Made by a program: the position numbers and the translations under genes
Shown here: positions 1-10,145 of the stretch, piece after piece
Position numbering within the stretch: the stretch's first letter is position 1
Layout of the letters: each line of letters starts with the position of its first letter
Assembly (NCBI GenBank): GCA_026770585.1
Contig: MU646505.1
Span: 264,274-306,486, forward strand
Direction: 5' to 3'
Length of the DNA: 42,213 nucleotides
Origin: Baffinella frigidus
Lineage: Eukaryota; Cryptophyceae; Cryptomonadales; Baffinellaceae
Notes under the pieces: generated by a model
Databases searched by the model: none
Told to the model about the DNA's origin: nothing
The model's input: only the letters and a program-made list of their open reading frames with translations

Positions 1-60
1 CCGTTTACATCCTAATAAAGGCTACAATACTAATAAAGAGAGCAATGGCTCCAACGTCAT

Positions 61-779
61 CCCGAGGCGGGCTCATCCTATCCTCGGTTCTCACAAACAC
101 CAAACCCTAAACCCCAAACCTTAAACCCTTGACCCTAAATCCTAAACCCCGAACCCTGAACCCTGAACCATCAACCTTATCAACCTTAAAAAACTGAAAT
201 CTAAACCCTGGACGCTAAAACCCTAAAAATCCTCAACCCTCATTCCTCAACAATCATCCCCAAAAAACAAATCCCGAAACCCGATTCCTATAACATAAAC
301 CAAAAACCATGAAACCTGAGCTCTGAACCCTCTACTCTCAACCCCCAACCCTCAACCTTGAACCATCAACCCTGAACCCTAAACCTTGAAACATTCAAAA
401 CTGAACCCTCAACTCTAAACCCTAAACCCTGAACTGATAAAGAAACCCAAAACTTTGCCCTCTAAACACAGAACTATAAAACCTCATTCCTGAAGCCTCA
501 AACCTAAACCCTGTCTGAACCCTAATCGAAAACCCCTCAACCCTGGACCCCAAACCCTAAACCCTAAACCCCAAACCATGAACACTAAATTCTAAACCAT
601 AAACCATCATCCATACACTCTCAACTCTCAACTCTACATTATAAACCTTGACCTCAACCCAAAACCCTAGACCGTCAACCCTCAACCCTCAACCCTAAAA
701 TCAAAAATTCAACCCTCAACCTTTTCCAAAACACCAAAAGCTGAACTCTAAACCAAACCCTAAACCCTAAACCTTACAC
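61..779 (+). repeat. Degenerate CCCTAAA telomere-like tract
   Basis: Runs of AACCCTAAACCC, AACCCTGAACCC and AACCCTCAACCC with many substitutions. The C-rich strand is on plus, which is the orientation of a left-hand telomere, but the sequence is far too degenerate for a live telomere and the first 60 bases are unrelated. The tract continues up to the acceptor of the exon at 822, so at least its right end behaves as intron sequence. Confidence 0.9.
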
Positions 780-821
780 TTAAAAACCTAATCCCGAATT
801 GAGACCCCCCCTTGATTCCAG

Positions 822-960
822 AACGAGTTCGTGTCCATCATGACTGACGCGCGGAACCAGCTCTCCACCGTGTCGACCTTGAATTCCTCCGAGGCGAGCG
901 CCACCGTGGGCTCGACAACGATGCCGCTTCGAACTGCCGAGCCGCCTCCGCTCTGGAACG
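822..960 (+). CDS. Internal exon of an unidentified protein
   Basis: The acceptor is a pyrimidine run ending TTGATTCCAG at 821 and the donor is GTAGTG at 961. The exon opens NEFVSIMTDARNQLSTVST and ends in a proline-rich stretch; it carries 46 codons plus one base, with G/C-rich third positions. Serine/threonine-rich composition and the absence of stops support coding. The upstream intron is CCCTAAA-like DNA. No family is recognised and no partner exon could be joined with confidence, because the following 171-bp duplication is open on both strands. Confidence 0.5.
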
Positions 961-970
961 GTAGTGTGAG

Positions 971-1237
971 GTCGGACGCAGCTGCCGCACGCTGTCGAGC
1001 GGCCTGCATGGCCCCACGATGCCGTCCGCGACGCCGGTGTGTGGCTTCGCCGGGCAGAACCCCGTCGCCGCCGCCGTCTCCAGCGCGGGGGCTCGCGGCA
1101 CCGCACTGAGCTGCACCTGGATCCGTGGTGACCTCCGTAAGGTCGGACGCAGCTGCTGCACGCCGCCGGGCGGCCTGCATGGCCCCACGATGCCGTCCGC
1201 GACGCCGGTGTGTGGCTTCGCCGGGCAGAGCCCCATC
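971..1237 (+). repeat. GC-rich 171-bp tandem duplication
   Basis: Bases 971-1066 recur at 1142-1237 with few differences; the period is 171 bp, a multiple of three. Both strands stay open across it. On plus it encodes a repeated HGPTMPSATPVCGFAGQ, on minus a repeated CPAKPHTGVADGIVGPCRP. The plus version, with a cysteine and an FAGQ-type motif spaced like an IPT/TIG repeat, is the more protein-like to my eye, but the strand is undecided. Bases 1238-1498 remain GC-rich with a plus-strand frame but no clear splice sites. Confidence 0.7.
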
Positions 1238-1498
1238 GCCAGGAACTTCGGCCCCGTCTTTTTCGTAAACCCCAGTGTGCCGCTTCGCGAGCGCTCCGCC
1301 CGCCGTTTTATCTGCCATCCGTTGATCGTTCCGGGGAACAGAGCCCCGGAACGACCTTCGCTACCAGATGAGACCCCGCTTAGGAGGGGCGAGGCCGCGC
1401 CGGCCAAGGCCCGACACACAAGCGAGAGAGAACTTACCTTCATTAGTCAACCATCGAGGCTCATCACCTGTCCGACCGAGGCTCACACGAATCACTGA

Positions 1499-2410
1499 AC
1501 CAACAACCCTGAATCGTAAACCTTGCAACACTGACAACTGAACCCTAAACTGTGAACCCTGAACCCTTAACCCTGAACCCCCAAATATAAACCCTAAACC
1601 AACAACCAACAACCTCAAACCAAAAAAAATCATGAACTTAAAGCGTCCAGAGAGGGCTCGAACTAGGTGCTTCTTACGTTACTTAAAAACCTAAACCTTA
1701 AACATGACCATGAACCCTAAAAATCAAATCTGAAACCCTGAACCCAAAACCCTCAACCCCAACCCCTAAACCCTAAACTCAACTCTAATTCCTAAACGCA
1801 AAATGCTAAACGCAAAACTTTCAACCCTCAACTCTGAATCTGAAAACCTTACAACCTTGAACCCTTAACCGTAGAAACTATGCCTTCAACCCTAAACCAT
1901 CAACCCTCAACCCTCAACCCTCAACCTCAAAACAATAAAAAGCGAAACCTTAAAACACTAAACGCTAAATCATCAACCCTAAACCCTAAAGCCAAAACTT
2001 TGACCCTAAACCTTGGTCCCAAACCCCCAAACCCTAATCTCTAAACTCTAAAACCTGGACTCCCTAAACCCTAAACCCTAGGTCCTTTAGGTCGTTGAGG
2101 TTCTTCGAGCTCCCAACATAGGCGGACACAGGAACTGGTTTTGTAAACACTAAACCCTGAACCCTAAACCCTAAACCCTAAACTCTAAAGTCTAGACCCT
2201 AAATCCTTCACCCTGAATCCCAAATTCTGAACCCTGAACCATCAACCACCAACCCTGAACCGTAAACCTTAAAACATTAAGAACCAAACCTTAAACCCTG
2301 AACCCTGAACCCTGAACCCTAAACCCTAAACTCTCAACCCAAACCCATAAACCCTGAACCGTAAACCCTTGACCCGAACCCCAAACCTCAACCCTCAACG
2401 TTCATCATTA
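1499..2410 (+). repeat. Degenerate CCCTAAA telomere-like tract
   Basis: Same class and orientation as the tract at 61-779, interrupted around 1632-1680 and 2080-2140 by short unrelated sequence. No coding sequence is visible. Confidence 0.9.
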
Positions 2411-4519
2411 AACCCCAAAACCCGAACCTTTCTTTTTTGTAGGGTTGTTACCCTTTTCTGATTCTTAAATCGTGAGTTGACACGGATATGTCCTTTAGGT
2501 CCTTTAGGATTTAATTTCGCCCAACATAGCCCAACGACACGCCCTTCCGTAGAAAGGACTGCAGAGAAAGCATTTTTGCGTTCGGATCGCATTTAGCTCT
2601 CCAGTGCAGAGGCTCGTGAAGAGGGGATAAAGGGTGAGTTCTTTGTGGGGTGTTTGAGTTAGACCAAAAAGGCACAGTCTCGCACACACACCGAACCCCA
2701 AGTCAGCCTTTATGGATTTGATGTCTCTGGCATGCATTACGGCCCATTGGCCGGGCATTCCTCTGCAGTGGTGCCGTTTCGCCAACAGCTGCGACATTCG
2801 CGAACAGACTACCCGAACTGTGGGCAGGTTGGGGAACTCCAACCAAGTGGGGAAATCCAACGTAGCCACCCCAGACAGATGGGACATCTATCCATCGTAG
2901 CCACACCAGACAGATGGGGATATCTGGTAGGAAATACAGGAAAGGAAGCACGTAACCCAAGGCGCATGAGCTCCTCACTTGAGCACGTGATGAGCTCGTG
3001 TGCTCTACTCTGTGCAGCTAGGTGGTAGCCAACTCTACAGGAATGAAGGACGAAGCAAGGACGACAGGGAGCGGGGCCGGCACGATGCCGATCACTGCGC
3101 CACACTTGATGGTGACCATCATGTACCCACTTCGTATCACTTTTGCACCGATTTGTGAGTGTATCAGTCTACGCGAACCATACCTGCCTACTTAATTTGC
3201 AAGGTTACATGATGAACTTCCCGCGGCTGTTGAATAATCACACGTTTCCACACTGGTACTCAGCTTGCCCCATGTAGCTTCATGTATGCACTGCTGTGGT
3301 GCAAAACCTGACAGTTTCAATGAACTGTGGTGGCAGTTTCATGAAGAGGGACTCTTCGGGTGATTGCTCAGCTTTTGACGAGTGGGGTTTGTATTTTCGA
3401 AGGAAGCAGAAACTGGCAAACGCTGTACCGTTTCACCCCGAGCCTTATTCAATGAGTTTACGTAACAGCGCTAAGCACAGAGAACTCATCCGCGCCCACA
3501 TTAACAGCGCTGCACAGAACCTTAACTTATTAACCCACATCGAACCGACGCCCTTTCACCGAAGAGGGAGTGAGCGAAAGCTCGTCGGCACATGTTCTCA
3601 CAGGGAAAGATCTATCGGGAGAGATCTTTCAGCCTCACAGTCCAGCAGAGCAGCTCTTCTCTGCACAGAGCTATGCCCCCAACACCGCGAGCTCTCATTC
3701 TAGCCACACACCCACCCCTCCTCCTGCACGCCAACTTTTGCGCCAACAGGCCCGCCTCGGTACCGGCGCGACATGGGCCCGCCTCGGGACTACAGGTTCA
3801 GGCGGCGCGGCCGAGCGCAATGTCCGCCGCGCTCCTCCGGTGGATTGAGGTGCTCACGTCCACCTCATGCTCCGTTGGGCCCAGCAACCGCCCTCTGCGT
3901 CAGAGACATGGCGTGAGTCAGAGACAGGGTGCGCTCGCTGTGTCAGCGACAGGGTGCCAGTCACTTGGAGACAGGGCATGAGCTTCCGTGAAACACGTGG
4001 ACACTTGATTTATGGGGAGTCGGGAGCGCTGAACGAGTGTTGTGATGATAATGAAGCCCGCCGAAATGGGTGAGAATGGGCGGCCCGTCTCGGGGCTTCC
4101 AGATGCCCGTGCTCTCGGGCTGCTCTCGGGCTGCACGATATGAGAGTGTGCTTTTCCGTTGTCCGAGAGTGTGGTTTTCAGTTGTCCCACGCGAGGGTGG
4201 TGTGGTACTAGGCCAGCCCCTCTGGTTTGTACAAACGCTCGCCGGTTCTGCTGACTAGCGAATTGCCTTCCGTAGGGTCCGTCCTACGATGATTAACATA
4301 TGGGTTCTTCTCGAAGTTCCTTTGCAATCCGCTGTGTGGAGGGGAGAACACATAATGATTGGAAAGGATGGGAAGCATAGAGGCTGAGAAAGTGTTCTGG
4401 ATCTGCAACCAGCACGAAATTCGGGAGGTGTGACAAATTCCCGCTTACCCCCCTACGTCGAGCATTTGCGAAGAAGATATGCAGAGAAGAGGTGGGGTGG
4501 GAGAGGCACAATTTTGAGC
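2411..4519. other. No convincing gene; short repeats only
   Basis: Several open frames exist on both strands (for example plus 3296-3703 and minus 2504-2887) but none shows recognisable motifs or exon-like codon use. A 34-bp tandem duplication lies at 2861-2928 (CGTAGCCAC followed by CCAGACAGATGGG). Around 3890-3980 a short degenerate repeat containing GTCAGAGACAGGG occurs three or four times. Composition is lower in GC than the exons elsewhere. Confidence 0.5.
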
Positions 4520-4588
4520 ATAAAGAGAACTTGAGGGTTGGGTTTAGGGTTTAGGGTGTAGGGTGTAGGGGTTGTAGGGGGGGTGGGA

Positions 4589-4686
4589 GCACAGGTCTTG
4601 GCAGAGGGCCTTGGGGGGGTTGGGCGCACAGTTTTTGGCAGAGGGCCTGGGGGGGGTTGGGCGCACAGTTTTTGGCAGAGGGCCTT
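4589..4686 (+). repeat. 37-bp tandem repeat, about 2.6 copies
   Basis: GCACAG...TTGGCAGAGGGCC units begin at 4589, 4626 and 4663, joined by G-runs. On the minus strand they read as a proline-rich repeat (GPLPKTVRPTPPRPSAK), which is probably incidental. Confidence 0.85.
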
Positions 4687-4885
4687 GCCCTGCTTCATCC
4701 CGGCCGCCACCAGGTCCAGTTGGAACTGTCCCCAGGGGTCAGTTTTCGAGTTTAGGGCTTCCGGTTTCGGGTTTAGGTTTTAGTGTTTAGTGTTCAGTGT
4801 TTAGTGTTTGGTGTTGAGGATTTATGGTTGATGGTCTGGGGTTTATCATTTATCATTTATGGTTCAGGGTTTAGAGTCTACGCCG

Positions 4886-5035
4886 ATGATGCACGTCAAT
4901 CTGAAGCACCAAGACCAGCTTGAAGATCTCATGTGGAATGCGGTTCAATTTACAACCCATTTTAGGGCAATCGTAAGGGCTGGGGTTCTTCGGTGCTTCA
5001 TCAGATCTTTGCCATGGCCCGCAACCCATCCTTAG
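4886..5035 (+). CDS. Possible 49-codon ORF between G-rich tracts
   Basis: An ATG-to-TAG frame that begins MMHVNLKHQDQLEDLMWNAV and ends at 5035, sandwiched between TTTAGGG-like tracts. Composition is unlike the surrounding repeat. No family is recognised and no splice sites are clear, so it may be a remnant of an exon or chance. Confidence 0.2.
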   Translation: MMHVNLKHQDQLEDLMWNAVQFTTHFRAIVRAGVLRCFIRSLPWPATHP

Positions 5036-5259
5036 CATTGGGGTTTAGGGTTCAGGGGGTCAGGGGTTAGGGGTTAGTGTTTATGATTTGGGGTCTGGGG
5101 TTTAGGGTTTCAGGGTTTAAGGTTTGGGTTTTAGGTGTAGGTTTCACAAAACCTGCCTTGCCATGGTACCATGACGGGCAAGATTTGAACCGTAAAAAAC
5201 TCGAACTAGTTAAGTGTGGTAGTTTCTGCAAGCCGATTTTTTTACACGATTGATGGCGC

Positions 5260-5470
5260 GTGCTGGTGAGGGTTGAGAGCGAAAGAGAGATAGAACAGGA
5301 GGGACGGAGAGAGCGAGAGAGATCTGAGCAATATGAGACTTCAAAAAAGATGTTTTTAAAAGGATCAAGAGGAAACTCAAAGAGAGAGAGAGAGAGAGAG
5401 AATAGGAGGCAGGGAGGGAGAGATGGGCAGCAAGAGCCTGCGAGGGAAGGGGCGTCAGAGGCCAGCCAAC
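5260..5470 (+). repeat. GA-rich low-complexity stretch
   Basis: (GA)n and GAGAGAG/GGGAGG runs from about 5275 to 5430. The plus-strand frame through it (arginine/glutamate-rich) is a consequence of the simple repeat. On minus the sequence is a CT-rich tract ending in CCCTTCCCTCGCAG near 5434, an acceptor-like context that may belong to the minus-strand gene to its right. Confidence 0.6.
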
Positions 5471-5511
5471 CCTGGCATCCTAGGAGAAGGCCATGCTCGA
5501 TGGTGGCACAC

Positions 5512-6207
5512 CTGGACTTCCTTGAGCATGTTCACGCGAGCGCTCAGCGCCTTGTTCAAATGGTCGTTGCTCTGCTTCCATGCCCCGGGCTGCGGGAAAC
5601 GATCCCACGCAAAGTCAGCGCTGTGGGAAATGATCCAACGGAAAGTCAGAGGCGGGAAGCCACCCACCTCTTCCCGGCTCTGTTGCTTTGCCTGGTCAGC
5701 AAGGCGCACGGTCGAAGCTCATGGAGAGGCGCCTGTCGAGTGCTCGAGGGTGGGGGAAACACGCGAGCACAAAAGTTGTGAGCGGACTGGACGGGGAGTG
5801 CGCACCCCGTATTTTGTCTGGAACGTCTTGCAGAGCGCAATGTCCTGTCGCAACTGCTCCACCTGCCATGTGCACCCTGCTGTCAGCTCAAGAGGACATC
5901 GCGATCTTGCGGGGTCTGCCTCACTTCTACTCAGCAGACCGGACGCGCTTGATTCGGGGAAAAGCTGTTGCTGCCTGTGTACGTGGATATCCATCGTGTG
6001 ATGCCACAGAGGTCGTGCAGTGTTGATCTGGACAACAGCTGTGAGCATTGGTCCAAACCAGCAGTCACCAGGCACCAAACCAGCAGTCACCAGGCACCAA
6101 AAGCCGTCGGGTAGCAGGAAGGGAACGACGCCCACCTGTGATGACAACTTTTCCCGATAGCGCTGCAGCATCAGAATCACCGCCACAGGGTCCTCTAGTT
6201 CCCCCAT
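5512..6207 (-). CDS. Coiled-coil protein, three exons seen
   Basis: Three phase-0 exons with GT-AG borders read right to left. Exon 6207-6136 begins at an ATG (MGELEDPVAVILMLQRYREK) and ends CAG/GTGGGC. Exon 5862-5806 has acceptor GGCAG and reads VEQLRQDIALCKTFQTKYG. Exon 5589-5512 has acceptor CCCGCAG, reads PGAWKQSNDHLNKALSARVN and ends CAG/GTGTGC. Joined, they give 69 residues with heptad-like spacing of hydrophobics (LxxDIxLCxxF, LNxALxxRVxML), suggesting a coiled coil. The 3' end is not found; a CT-rich tract ending in CGCAG near 5434 may precede a further exon. No named family is recognised. The ATG could be internal if an upstream exon exists in 6208-6824. Confidence 0.55.
6053..6096 (+). 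repeat. 22-bp perfect tandem duplication
   Basis: The unit CCAAACCAGCAGTCACCAGG plus CA occurs at 6053-6074 and again at 6075-6096. It lies in an intron of the minus-strand coiled-coil gene. Confidence 0.95.
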
Positions 6208-6824
6208 TTTTTACGCCCTCTCCCCTTGCTGGTTTTAGGCAACCCAAGGCAGCTCCGCGCCTGGACAACGCCCACTGAAAACTTCTTTCTGCAAGGCAGC
6301 TCCCCCCGTTCGATCGCTTGTTCGGCCCTCTTCGAGGATGCTTCGCCGACGCTGCCTCAGCGAGCGAACCGGGCCTCAGATGTCGTTGAGAAGTTTGTGC
6401 CTTTTAAAAAAGTTTTTGTTGTCGCTTGAGCCCTTTTCTCCGGAACCCGACAGTTCCGGAGGCAGTTGGGAAGGGGGAGGGGCGGGCTGCTGCGGTAGAG
6501 CAGGCGTCTGCGAAGGATGGTGGAGTCGCTGAAGGAGGAGCAGAAGCAGGTCCCCCATCTCCCTTCCAACTCTCCGTTGAGGCAGACTGAGAGCTCGTAG
6601 TGTGCAAGATGCTCTGAGTCCGGGCCAAGCAGGCGCCGAAAACTACTCTCGTACCTGTATCCCCCCCCTGGGAGGGGAAAGAAAGCACGCAACCACCCTT
6701 TACAGGGGGGCTCGCGCTGCAACCACAAAGTTGCTTGGTAGCGGCCAACAAATTGGTGCTTTTTGGACCATTGCATGATAACATGACAACCTGTGATTGG
6801 TCGCGGCGTGAAATCCTCCAGCAA
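6208..6824 (-). other. Unassigned region with proline-rich minus frame
   Basis: A minus-strand frame at about 6558-6376 reads SQTPALPQQPAPPPSQLPPE then a charged stretch ending NKNFFKRHKLLNDI. It could be an exon upstream of the coiled-coil gene, but no matching splice sites were secured. The rest of the stretch shows nothing recognisable. Confidence 0.3.
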
Positions 6825-6909
6825 ACCCTGAACCCTGAACCCTCAACCCTCAACCCTTAACCTCTCAACCCTCAGCCCTCAACCCTCAAACCCTCAAACC
6901 CTCAAACTT

Positions 6910-6940
<31 letters not shown>

Positions 6941-6953
6941 ACTCAAACCGCAG
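6825..6953 (+). repeat. CCCTCAA tract ending at a 3' splice site
   Basis: Near-perfect AACCCTCAACCCTCAA heptamers run into ACTCAAACCGCAG, the acceptor of the first visible exon of the EF-hand gene. The tract is pyrimidine-rich and has CTNA-type branch-like motifs every seven bases. It is the clearest case of a telomere-like repeat placed where a polypyrimidine tract is expected. Confidence 0.85.
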
Positions 6954-9218
6954 GAGCTGTCGGAGGTGTTCAAGATTTTCGACGAGAAGGGCAAGGGGCA
7001 CCTGACGCAGCGGGAGCTCGGCGCGTGCTTCCGGTGCTTCGGAAACGTCTCAACTGATGCCGACCTCCAGGAGCAGGTTTCCCCCATCTCCTCCCGGATC
7101 TTGTCGGTTGCTTCAACTCCAGGGTTGGAGGTTGAGGGGTTTGGGGTTTGGGGTTTGGGGTTAGGGGTTAGGGGTTTGGGGGTATGGGTTAGGGGCTAGG
7201 GGTTTGGGGTAAGTGGTAAGTGACTAGGGGTTAGGGGCTAGGGGTTAGTGGTTAGGGGTTAGGGGTTAGGGTTTAGGGGTTAGGGGTTAGGGGTCAGGGG
7301 TTAGGGGTTAGGGGTTAGGGGTCAGGGGCTGTGGGTTAGGGGTTAGGGGTTAGGGGTTGGGCAGGTGCACGAGGTGGGGGGCGTCTGTGCCGCCGCCTGA
7401 CTGACCACCCAAAGTTGACAAGCAGGCACAAGTTGATAGTGGCGCAGTGGCGCGGGGCCACTCAAGGACGGTTGACATTGCTGGGCAGGTTTTGTACGTG
7501 GATAGTGTGTAAAGCGGGCAGGGTTGTTACGAGGAGCAGCTCAAAAATGAGGCACGCGTTGTGGTGCTTAGGGCTTAGGGTTAAGGGCGTAGCGGTTTCT
7601 AAAGTTGGGGCTGAGGGCCGCGGGCTGCGGGCTGCGGTCTGAGGGCTGCGGGCTTAGGGCTCAGAGGTTTCTCAAGGGTTGGGGCTGTGTGCGCAGGTGA
7701 ACGAGGTAGGGGGCGTGGTGGACTTGGCGCAATTCGTGCACATCATGACCAAGAAAATGAAGGACTGCGACGTCATCTCCGAAATCAAAGAGGTTCCTAA
7801 CCGGCCCCTCATCCTGAATCTGCTTCAGTCGGGTTGACTGATCGTTTGCACACCAAAAATTGACGGCTTTGTACCGCACACCAGGGGAATCAACTGCCTT
7901 GCTTCTCAAAATCAGGAGACCAGCTTGACTCATTCAGGGCTAGTAAGCCACACACGCATGAATGTTAGGGTATTTCCAACGCGGGATGGACAGCGGGAGG
8001 CTTTGACCAAGAACGTGGACCTAGGAGCCTCACGGCTAGACGCCCACGGGTGGCGTGCCCCCCACGCGTTCTCGGATGCCCACTCCATGCAGCCTTGCGC
8101 CTGCCCCGCGCCAACGTTGCACCGCTTGTCCCCGCCGAGGCGTGTCGCCCCTGTTTCACTCCTGCCGTGACCCCTCCCTGCCTGCCGGCTGATTTGTTTT
8201 TGCGTTTGGGCCCTAGTCTTATACGGCCATCGCGGAAGGGAATCCATGGTGACCATGTTGGGTTCGATCCGTAATAAACGCACTTAACCCTGAACCCAGA
8301 AACCTAAACCCTAAACTCTTAACCCGCTGTAAACCCTTAACCCGAACCCCGAAACCCTAAACCTTAAACGCACGTTCCTGACACTGGCGGCAGGCCTTCA
8401 AGCAGCTGGATTCGGATGGCGACAGGTACATCACCAAACAGGAGCTCAAAGATGTACGCCCCTGCCCATTCTAGCTCACAGGCCTGCATTCACCACACCC
8501 CAATTGGCTCAAAGACGTACTCCCCGCGCTGCCTAGGGTTTAGAGTTTAGAGTTTAGAGTTTAGAGTTTAGAGTTTAGAGTTTAGAGTTTGGAGTTTAGA
8601 GTTTAGAGTTTAGAGTTTAGAGTTTAGAGTTTAGAGTTTAGATGTGCTGGAGACCCCTACGGCGTGGAGGGCCTGGTTTCTCGAGACACTCCTGTATGGC
8701 CAGTGGGGCCTCGTTTTCGGGCAGCCCCTGTACATATCGTGCGCAGGGGTTACGCGAAATTCAGGACACGCACCGCCCGTAGGGCGATCCTATGCTCCTA
8801 GGAGTAGCCCTACTGCAGGACGCTAGGGCTGCGCGTGTCCGTAATTTCGAGTCACCGTGTGCTTGCGATATTTTCTTGCGCACGTGAAATTGCACATGCA
8901 TGTCCCGCGCCAATTTTGACGAGAAGATTGTTTTTGGCAGGGGTTGTTGACGCTCGTGCGGATGGAGGTGTTGACATTGCTAATACTGAGACGCACCCTC
9001 AGAAGACCCTGCTGTAGGCGAATACCTAGCTAGGTTCCTACGGTGGTCCTCGGGGGTTGGACGTCTCCTGATGAGTGAGGTACCTTTCTGTGCAGGGGCT
9101 GTTGACGCTGGTCGGACGGGACTTGCGAATGGAGGAGGTGGAGGAGATGCTGAGAGAGGCTGATGTTGATGGCGACGGCAAGATTTCCCAGCTTGACTTC
9201 ATCAACGTCCTCACATAG
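6954..9218 (+). CDS. Calmodulin-like EF-hand Ca2+-binding protein (5' end missing)
   Basis: Four exons joined in phase 0 with GT-AG borders: 6954-7076, 7697-7792, 8394-8453 and 9096-9218 (TAG stop), 133 codons. They align along calmodulin. Exon 1 has ELSEVFKIFDEKGKGHLTQR, with a degenerate first loop DEKGKGHLTQRE lacking acidic residues at loop positions 3 and 5. Exon 2 has VNEVGGVVDLAQFVHIMTKK: the second loop is reduced, so that EF-hand is probably dead. Exon 3 carries a good loop, DSDGDRYITKQE. Exon 4 carries EEVEEMLREADVDGDGKISQ, ending LDFINVLT. The initiating methionine must lie upstream of the CCCTCAA intron and was not found. Calmodulin is 148-149 residues, so roughly 10-12 residues are missing. 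A divergent calmodulin-like sensor with two working C-terminal sites is most likely; centrin is less likely. Confidence 0.85.
7124..7366 (+). repeat. GGGGTTAG array in EF-hand intron 1
   Basis: Dense GGGGTTAGGGGTTAG heptamer/octamer variants starting about 50 bases after the 7077 donor. It is a private variant of TTTAGGG not seen as an array elsewhere in the window. The intron's 3' part (7380-7696) contains no clear exon. Confidence 0.9.
7797..7905 (+). mobile_element. Introner-like element, diverged copy, at 5' end of EF-hand intron 2
   Basis: Begins almost at the donor (intron starts 7793). It contains CTTCAGTCGGGTTGACTG, then CCAAAAATTGACGGCTTTGT and ACCGCACACCAGG, then ATCAACT..CTTCTCAAAAT. 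These blocks occur in the same order and spacing as in the copies at 26523, 30150, 35743 and 37599. It is in the same orientation as transcription. Confidence 0.6.
8537..8642 (+). repeat. (TTTAGAG)n array, about 15 copies
   Basis: Nearly perfect TTTAGAG heptamers with a single TTTGGAG unit, inside intron 3 of the EF-hand gene. A homogeneous variant unit implies recent local expansion rather than telomerase addition of TTTAGGG. Confidence 0.95.
8756..8848. repeat. Inverted-repeat element (family 2)
   Basis: The ends are GAAATTCAGGACACGCACCG and GCGCGTGTCCGTAATTTC, reverse complements with few mismatches. Inner arms GCCCGTAGGGC...CCTAGGAGTAGCCCTACTGC are also complementary. Related sequence lies at 21640-21710 in the LysM gene. 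Size and ends suggest a MITE-like foldback. Confidence 0.7.
8930..9015 (+). pseudogene. Decayed duplicate of EF-hand exon 4 start
   Basis: TTTGGCAG followed by GGGTTGTTGACGCTCGT matches the real exon 4 start (TGTGCAG followed by GGGCTGTTGACGCTGGT) at 15 of 17 exon positions, 156 bp upstream, then diverges. In another frame the stretch reads DARADGGVDIANTE, which has some EF-loop character (D1, D5, G6, V8). It may be a remnant of a tandem exon duplication or an alternative exon; stops follow soon after. Confidence 0.4.
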
Positions 9219-9235
9219 TATCCCGAAAGTGGAGA

Positions 9236-9505
9236 GTAGCATATTACGCTCCTACTTAGGCCGACGCAGGGGCCTCCGACCCTGCGCGGGTCGAATATGA
9301 CGCACTCGCCACTTACGGGATACACGTAGCGCGCTATGCGAGGGCCGCGCCAGGAACTGCGTGGCATCAGGCCCGCTGAGGGATATCCCTTAAGTGGCGA
9401 GGGGGTCAAAATTGACCCCCGCCAGGTCCTAGGCAGGTCCTAGGGGGTATGAGCCTACTCGCCGGTAGGGCGTATGAGCCTACTCGCCACTACGGGATAG
9501 GCCCG
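9236..9505. repeat. Complex family-2 repeat downstream of EF-hand gene
   Basis: Contains GTATGAGCCTACTCGCC twice (9448, 9472), a close variant ACTCGCCACTTACGGGATA at 9304 and 9484, and AGGTCCTAGG twice. AGCCTACTCGCCACT also occurs near 21536 inside the LysM gene. No coding sequence is seen from 9219 to 9784 apart from this. Confidence 0.65.
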
Positions 9506-9784
9506 CCTCGGGAAGTAGAGTTGAGTTGATGGGAGGGCGCGTGTGCAGCTGGGCCAGGCTGTGGCGTTGCAAGGGTGTGAATAAATGAATGACCATGGTT
9601 AATGGGGGGGGCTTTCGAGTTTTGCACACCTGTGGTGACCACATGGTCACGATTCGTAGAGGCTTTCTAGCAACGTCATGAATTCCAGGACTTGCGAGGA
9701 ATGAAAGTTTATTATGGCAAGCTCTCTCCTCGGCAGTGCGCATTCAACAGCCCTTGGTGTTTGAGGGTGCTCGCACTAGTGCAG

Positions 9785-9922
9785 CGCGGACGAGTGCACC
9801 GCACCCACGCCGCGTTCCTCCAGGACGCGTATCTGGTGCTCTTCGAGGGAATCTCACCCGAGGCGGCGGCTGCGCCCTTCGACCGGATCCCACCGTGTCC
9901 ACTCAGCCACCGCTTCAGCGAA
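9785..9922 (+). CDS. Exon fragment resembling CDC14-type phosphatase N-terminus
   Basis: After an acceptor-like CTAGTGCAG the frame reads RGRVHRTHAAFLQDAYLVLF, then EGISPEAAAAPFDRIPPCPL. In CDC14 dual-specificity phosphatases the N-terminal DSPn domain has a similar run (N/H-AA-L-x-GAY-VL then PEEA). Only 46 codons are present. The exon has no donor: it runs straight into the duplicated segment that begins at 9923 and stops there. I read it as a gene truncated by insertion of that segment, or an unrelated exon with chance similarity. The catalytic CxxxxxR motif would lie downstream and is not found. Confidence 0.4.
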
Positions 9923-10145
9923 GGAGCGCCGACTTGAGGTGCTCAGCGACTGCGAACGCTGCGAGAACGTCACATCCACCTCCCATTCCTATCACCAGAA
10001 TCCTTTTTTTCTTGTATACCAGTGTAGCGAGCTCCACCTGCCTCACAACGCGTGCCTGCGCGAAGGCAGCGGGGTCCTCACGCGCAAGCGACGCGAACGA
10101 CACGGCGCTCGCCGCGACTTTCTGCGAGGAGTTCTCCTCACGCAT
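9917..10145 (-). pseudogene. DUF1152 N-terminal fragment, truncated copy
   Basis: The same frame as in the 14.8-15.0 kb gene: starts MREENSSQKVAASAVSFASL, contains RILVIGMGGGCDV, then terminates two codons beyond the duplication edge (LKSALLR, stop). The glycine-rich turn typical of the DUF1152 N-terminus is present, but the rest of the domain is absent, so it cannot be functional as such. Confidence 0.8.

Larger units (their letters stand above)
4520..5150 (-). repeat. TTTAGGG-like tracts around two unique islands
   Basis: G-rich heptamers (GGGTTTAGGGTTTAGGGTG and relatives) at 4530-4585, 4750-4870 and 5040-5150. Here the G-rich strand is on plus, opposite to the tracts at 61-2410. If these are intron sequence in the usual orientation, the host transcript would be on the minus strand, matching the minus-strand gene that starts at 6207. 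Confidence 0.85.

Noticed and set aside
1-779. Left chromosome end (telomere cap)
   Set aside because: Orientation would fit, but the repeats are highly degenerate, the first 60 bases are unique, and identical tracts occur in introns throughout.
1640-1680. tRNA-like TTCGAAC-type motif (GGGCTCGAACTAGG), also near 5200
   Set aside because: No cloverleaf, no anticodon arm and no B-box spacing; only a short match.
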